Positions 63,389 to 64,000 of a stretch of DNA of 64,000 bases are shown piece by piece. The position numbers and the translations under genes were made by a program. Numbering within the stretch: position 1 is the stretch's first letter; each line of letters opens with the position of its first letter. Below the pieces are notes generated by a model. The model saw nothing but the letters and a program-made list of their open reading frames with translations, made no database searches and had not been told where the DNA came from. The stretch covers positions 248,001 through 312,000 of the forward strand of contig NZ_SMTG01000005.1 of assembly GCF_004358165.1 (NCBI RefSeq), read 5' to 3'. The DNA comes from Luteimonas terrae. GTDB lineage: Bacteria > Pseudomonadota > Gammaproteobacteria > Xanthomonadales > Xanthomonadaceae.

Positions 63389-64000
63389 ATGTCGAAGCAG
63401 CACCATGCACCGCGCCGACGCCTGATCGTCGCCGCCACGTCTCTCGCGCTCGCAGCGGTCGCACCGCTGTCGCTCCATGCCACGGAACGGCTCAACCTCG
63501 GCGGCCTGCAGTCGGGCGACACCCACGACCGCTTCATCGTCAAGTACCGGGATGGCGCGGCGGCCCAGGTCGACACCGCCGCCATCGACGCCTCGCTCCG
63601 CGCGGTGGCCGGCAAGCTCACCGTCAGTGGCGGCGGCAAGCAGTTGCGGGTCGAACACCTGCGGCGCATGGCGCAGGGCGCCGACGTCGTGCGGACCAGC
63701 CGCAAGCTCGACCGCGCCGACGCCGAGTCGCTGATGCGCCAGATCGCCGCCGATCCGAACGTCGAGTTCGTCGAGGTCGATCGTCTCAACCAGGTGTTCT
63801 GGACGCCCAACGATCCGCGCTTCAGCAGCCAGTACGGCTTCGGCACCGGCGCTGGCGGCATCCGCGCGACGACCGCCTGGGACACCACGAAGGGCGCAGG
63901 CGCCGTGGTGGCCGTGCTCGATACCGGCATCACCAATCACAGCGATCTCAACGCGAACATCCTGCCCGGCTACGACTTCATCATCGACCCGGCCGTGTCG
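63389..64000 (+). CDS. Secreted S8 serine protease (5' part, truncated by window)
   Basis: The first 204 residues of a secreted subtilase. A signal peptide (MSKQHHAPRRRLIVAATSLALAAVAPLSLHA) leads to a propeptide of about 110 residues, with FIVKYRDGAAAQV and LMRQIAADPNVEFVEVDRL. The catalytic domain opens with WTPNDPRFSSQYGF and the catalytic Asp in VAVLDTGITNHSDL. The rest lies outside the window. The propeptide differs from the protease at 15.6-16.8 kb and matches the type of Xanthomonas/Lysobacter extracellular proteases that usually carry a C-terminal domain. Confidence 0.92.
   Translation, partial: MSKQHHAPRRRLIVAATSLALAAVAPLSLHATERLNLGGLQSGDTHDRFIVKYRDGAAAQVDTAAIDASLRAVAGKLTVSGGGKQLRVEHLRRMAQGADVVRTSRKLDRADAESLMRQIAADPNVEFVEVDRLNQVFWTPNDPRFSSQYGFGTGAGGIRATTAWDTTKGAGAVVAVLDTGITNHSDLNANILPGYDFIIDPAVS

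Overview
The window is about 64 kb of gene-dense, very GC-rich DNA (roughly 70 % by eye) with almost no intergenic waste and many ATGA/GTGA start-stop overlaps. Gene content and order point to a gammaproteobacterium of the Xanthomonadaceae/Lysobacteraceae (Lysobacter or Luteimonas type): a Chp-type pilus chemotaxis cluster, lptD-surA-pdxA-rsmA-apaG-apaH, terC-lgt-thyA-folA, ahpC-ahpF-oxyR, two secreted S8 proteases and DUF1631 proteins. This placement is inference from gene families, not from a marker gene. No rRNA, tRNA, CRISPR array, insertion sequence or prophage was seen, and nearly everything reads as core chromosome.

Layout. 0-4.2 kb: end of a chemotaxis operon (chpA-type kinase, a CheB-like protein that has lost its catalytic residues, chpC-type CheW). 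4.2-9.7 kb: rsmE and bioA on the minus strand, then a housecleaning operon nudE-cysQ-mazG with a YnfA protein, followed by DUF962 and DUF486 membrane proteins. 9.8-15.5 kb: a two-component pair and a MacA/MacB-type ABC efflux operon whose adaptor carries an unusual LTxxQ-like insert. 15.5-18 kb: a secreted subtilisin and a GDSL lipoprotein. 18-21.5 kb: dgkA, terC, lgt, thyA, folA. 21.5-28.7 kb: an envelope/ribosome/cofactor operon lptD-surA-pdxA-csaA-rsmA-apaG-apaH. 28.8-30.9 kb: a cobalamin cassette (BtuM-like membrane protein, PduO-type adenosyltransferase, acetylpolyamine/histone-deacetylase-like protein).

31-39 kb: two ubiquinone hydroxylases, DUF808, rlmM, a nucleoside deaminase, a Cys-rich lipoprotein and glnS. 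39-43 kb: a membrane diguanylate cyclase, an EamA exporter and msrA. 43-47.3 kb: an Rnk-like factor and the peroxide defence operon ahpC-ahpF-oxyR, with likely OxyR operators upstream and three stacked hairpins between ahpC and ahpF. A possible small RNA lies next to it. 47.3-52.6 kb: an esterase lipoprotein, prmC, pip, a PhnA-like protein, a NUDIX hydrolase, a stand-alone 5'-3' exonuclease and a nitroreductase. 52.7-57.3 kb: two diverged tandem DUF1631 proteins. 57.3-61.9 kb: the transhydrogenase genes pntAa and pntAb-pntB, separated by an oppositely oriented ECF sigma/anti-sigma/DUF3106 operon. 61.9-64 kb: a small membrane protein, sufT and the start of a second S8 protease.

No wholly novel multi-gene system is evident. 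The most unusual items are the catalytically dead CheB homologue, the BtuM-like cobalamin cassette, the MacA insert, the hairpin-rich ahpC-ahpF gap, the candidate C-rich small RNA, the split pnt locus and the tandem DUF1631 pair. All start sites and functions come from reading the sequence only.
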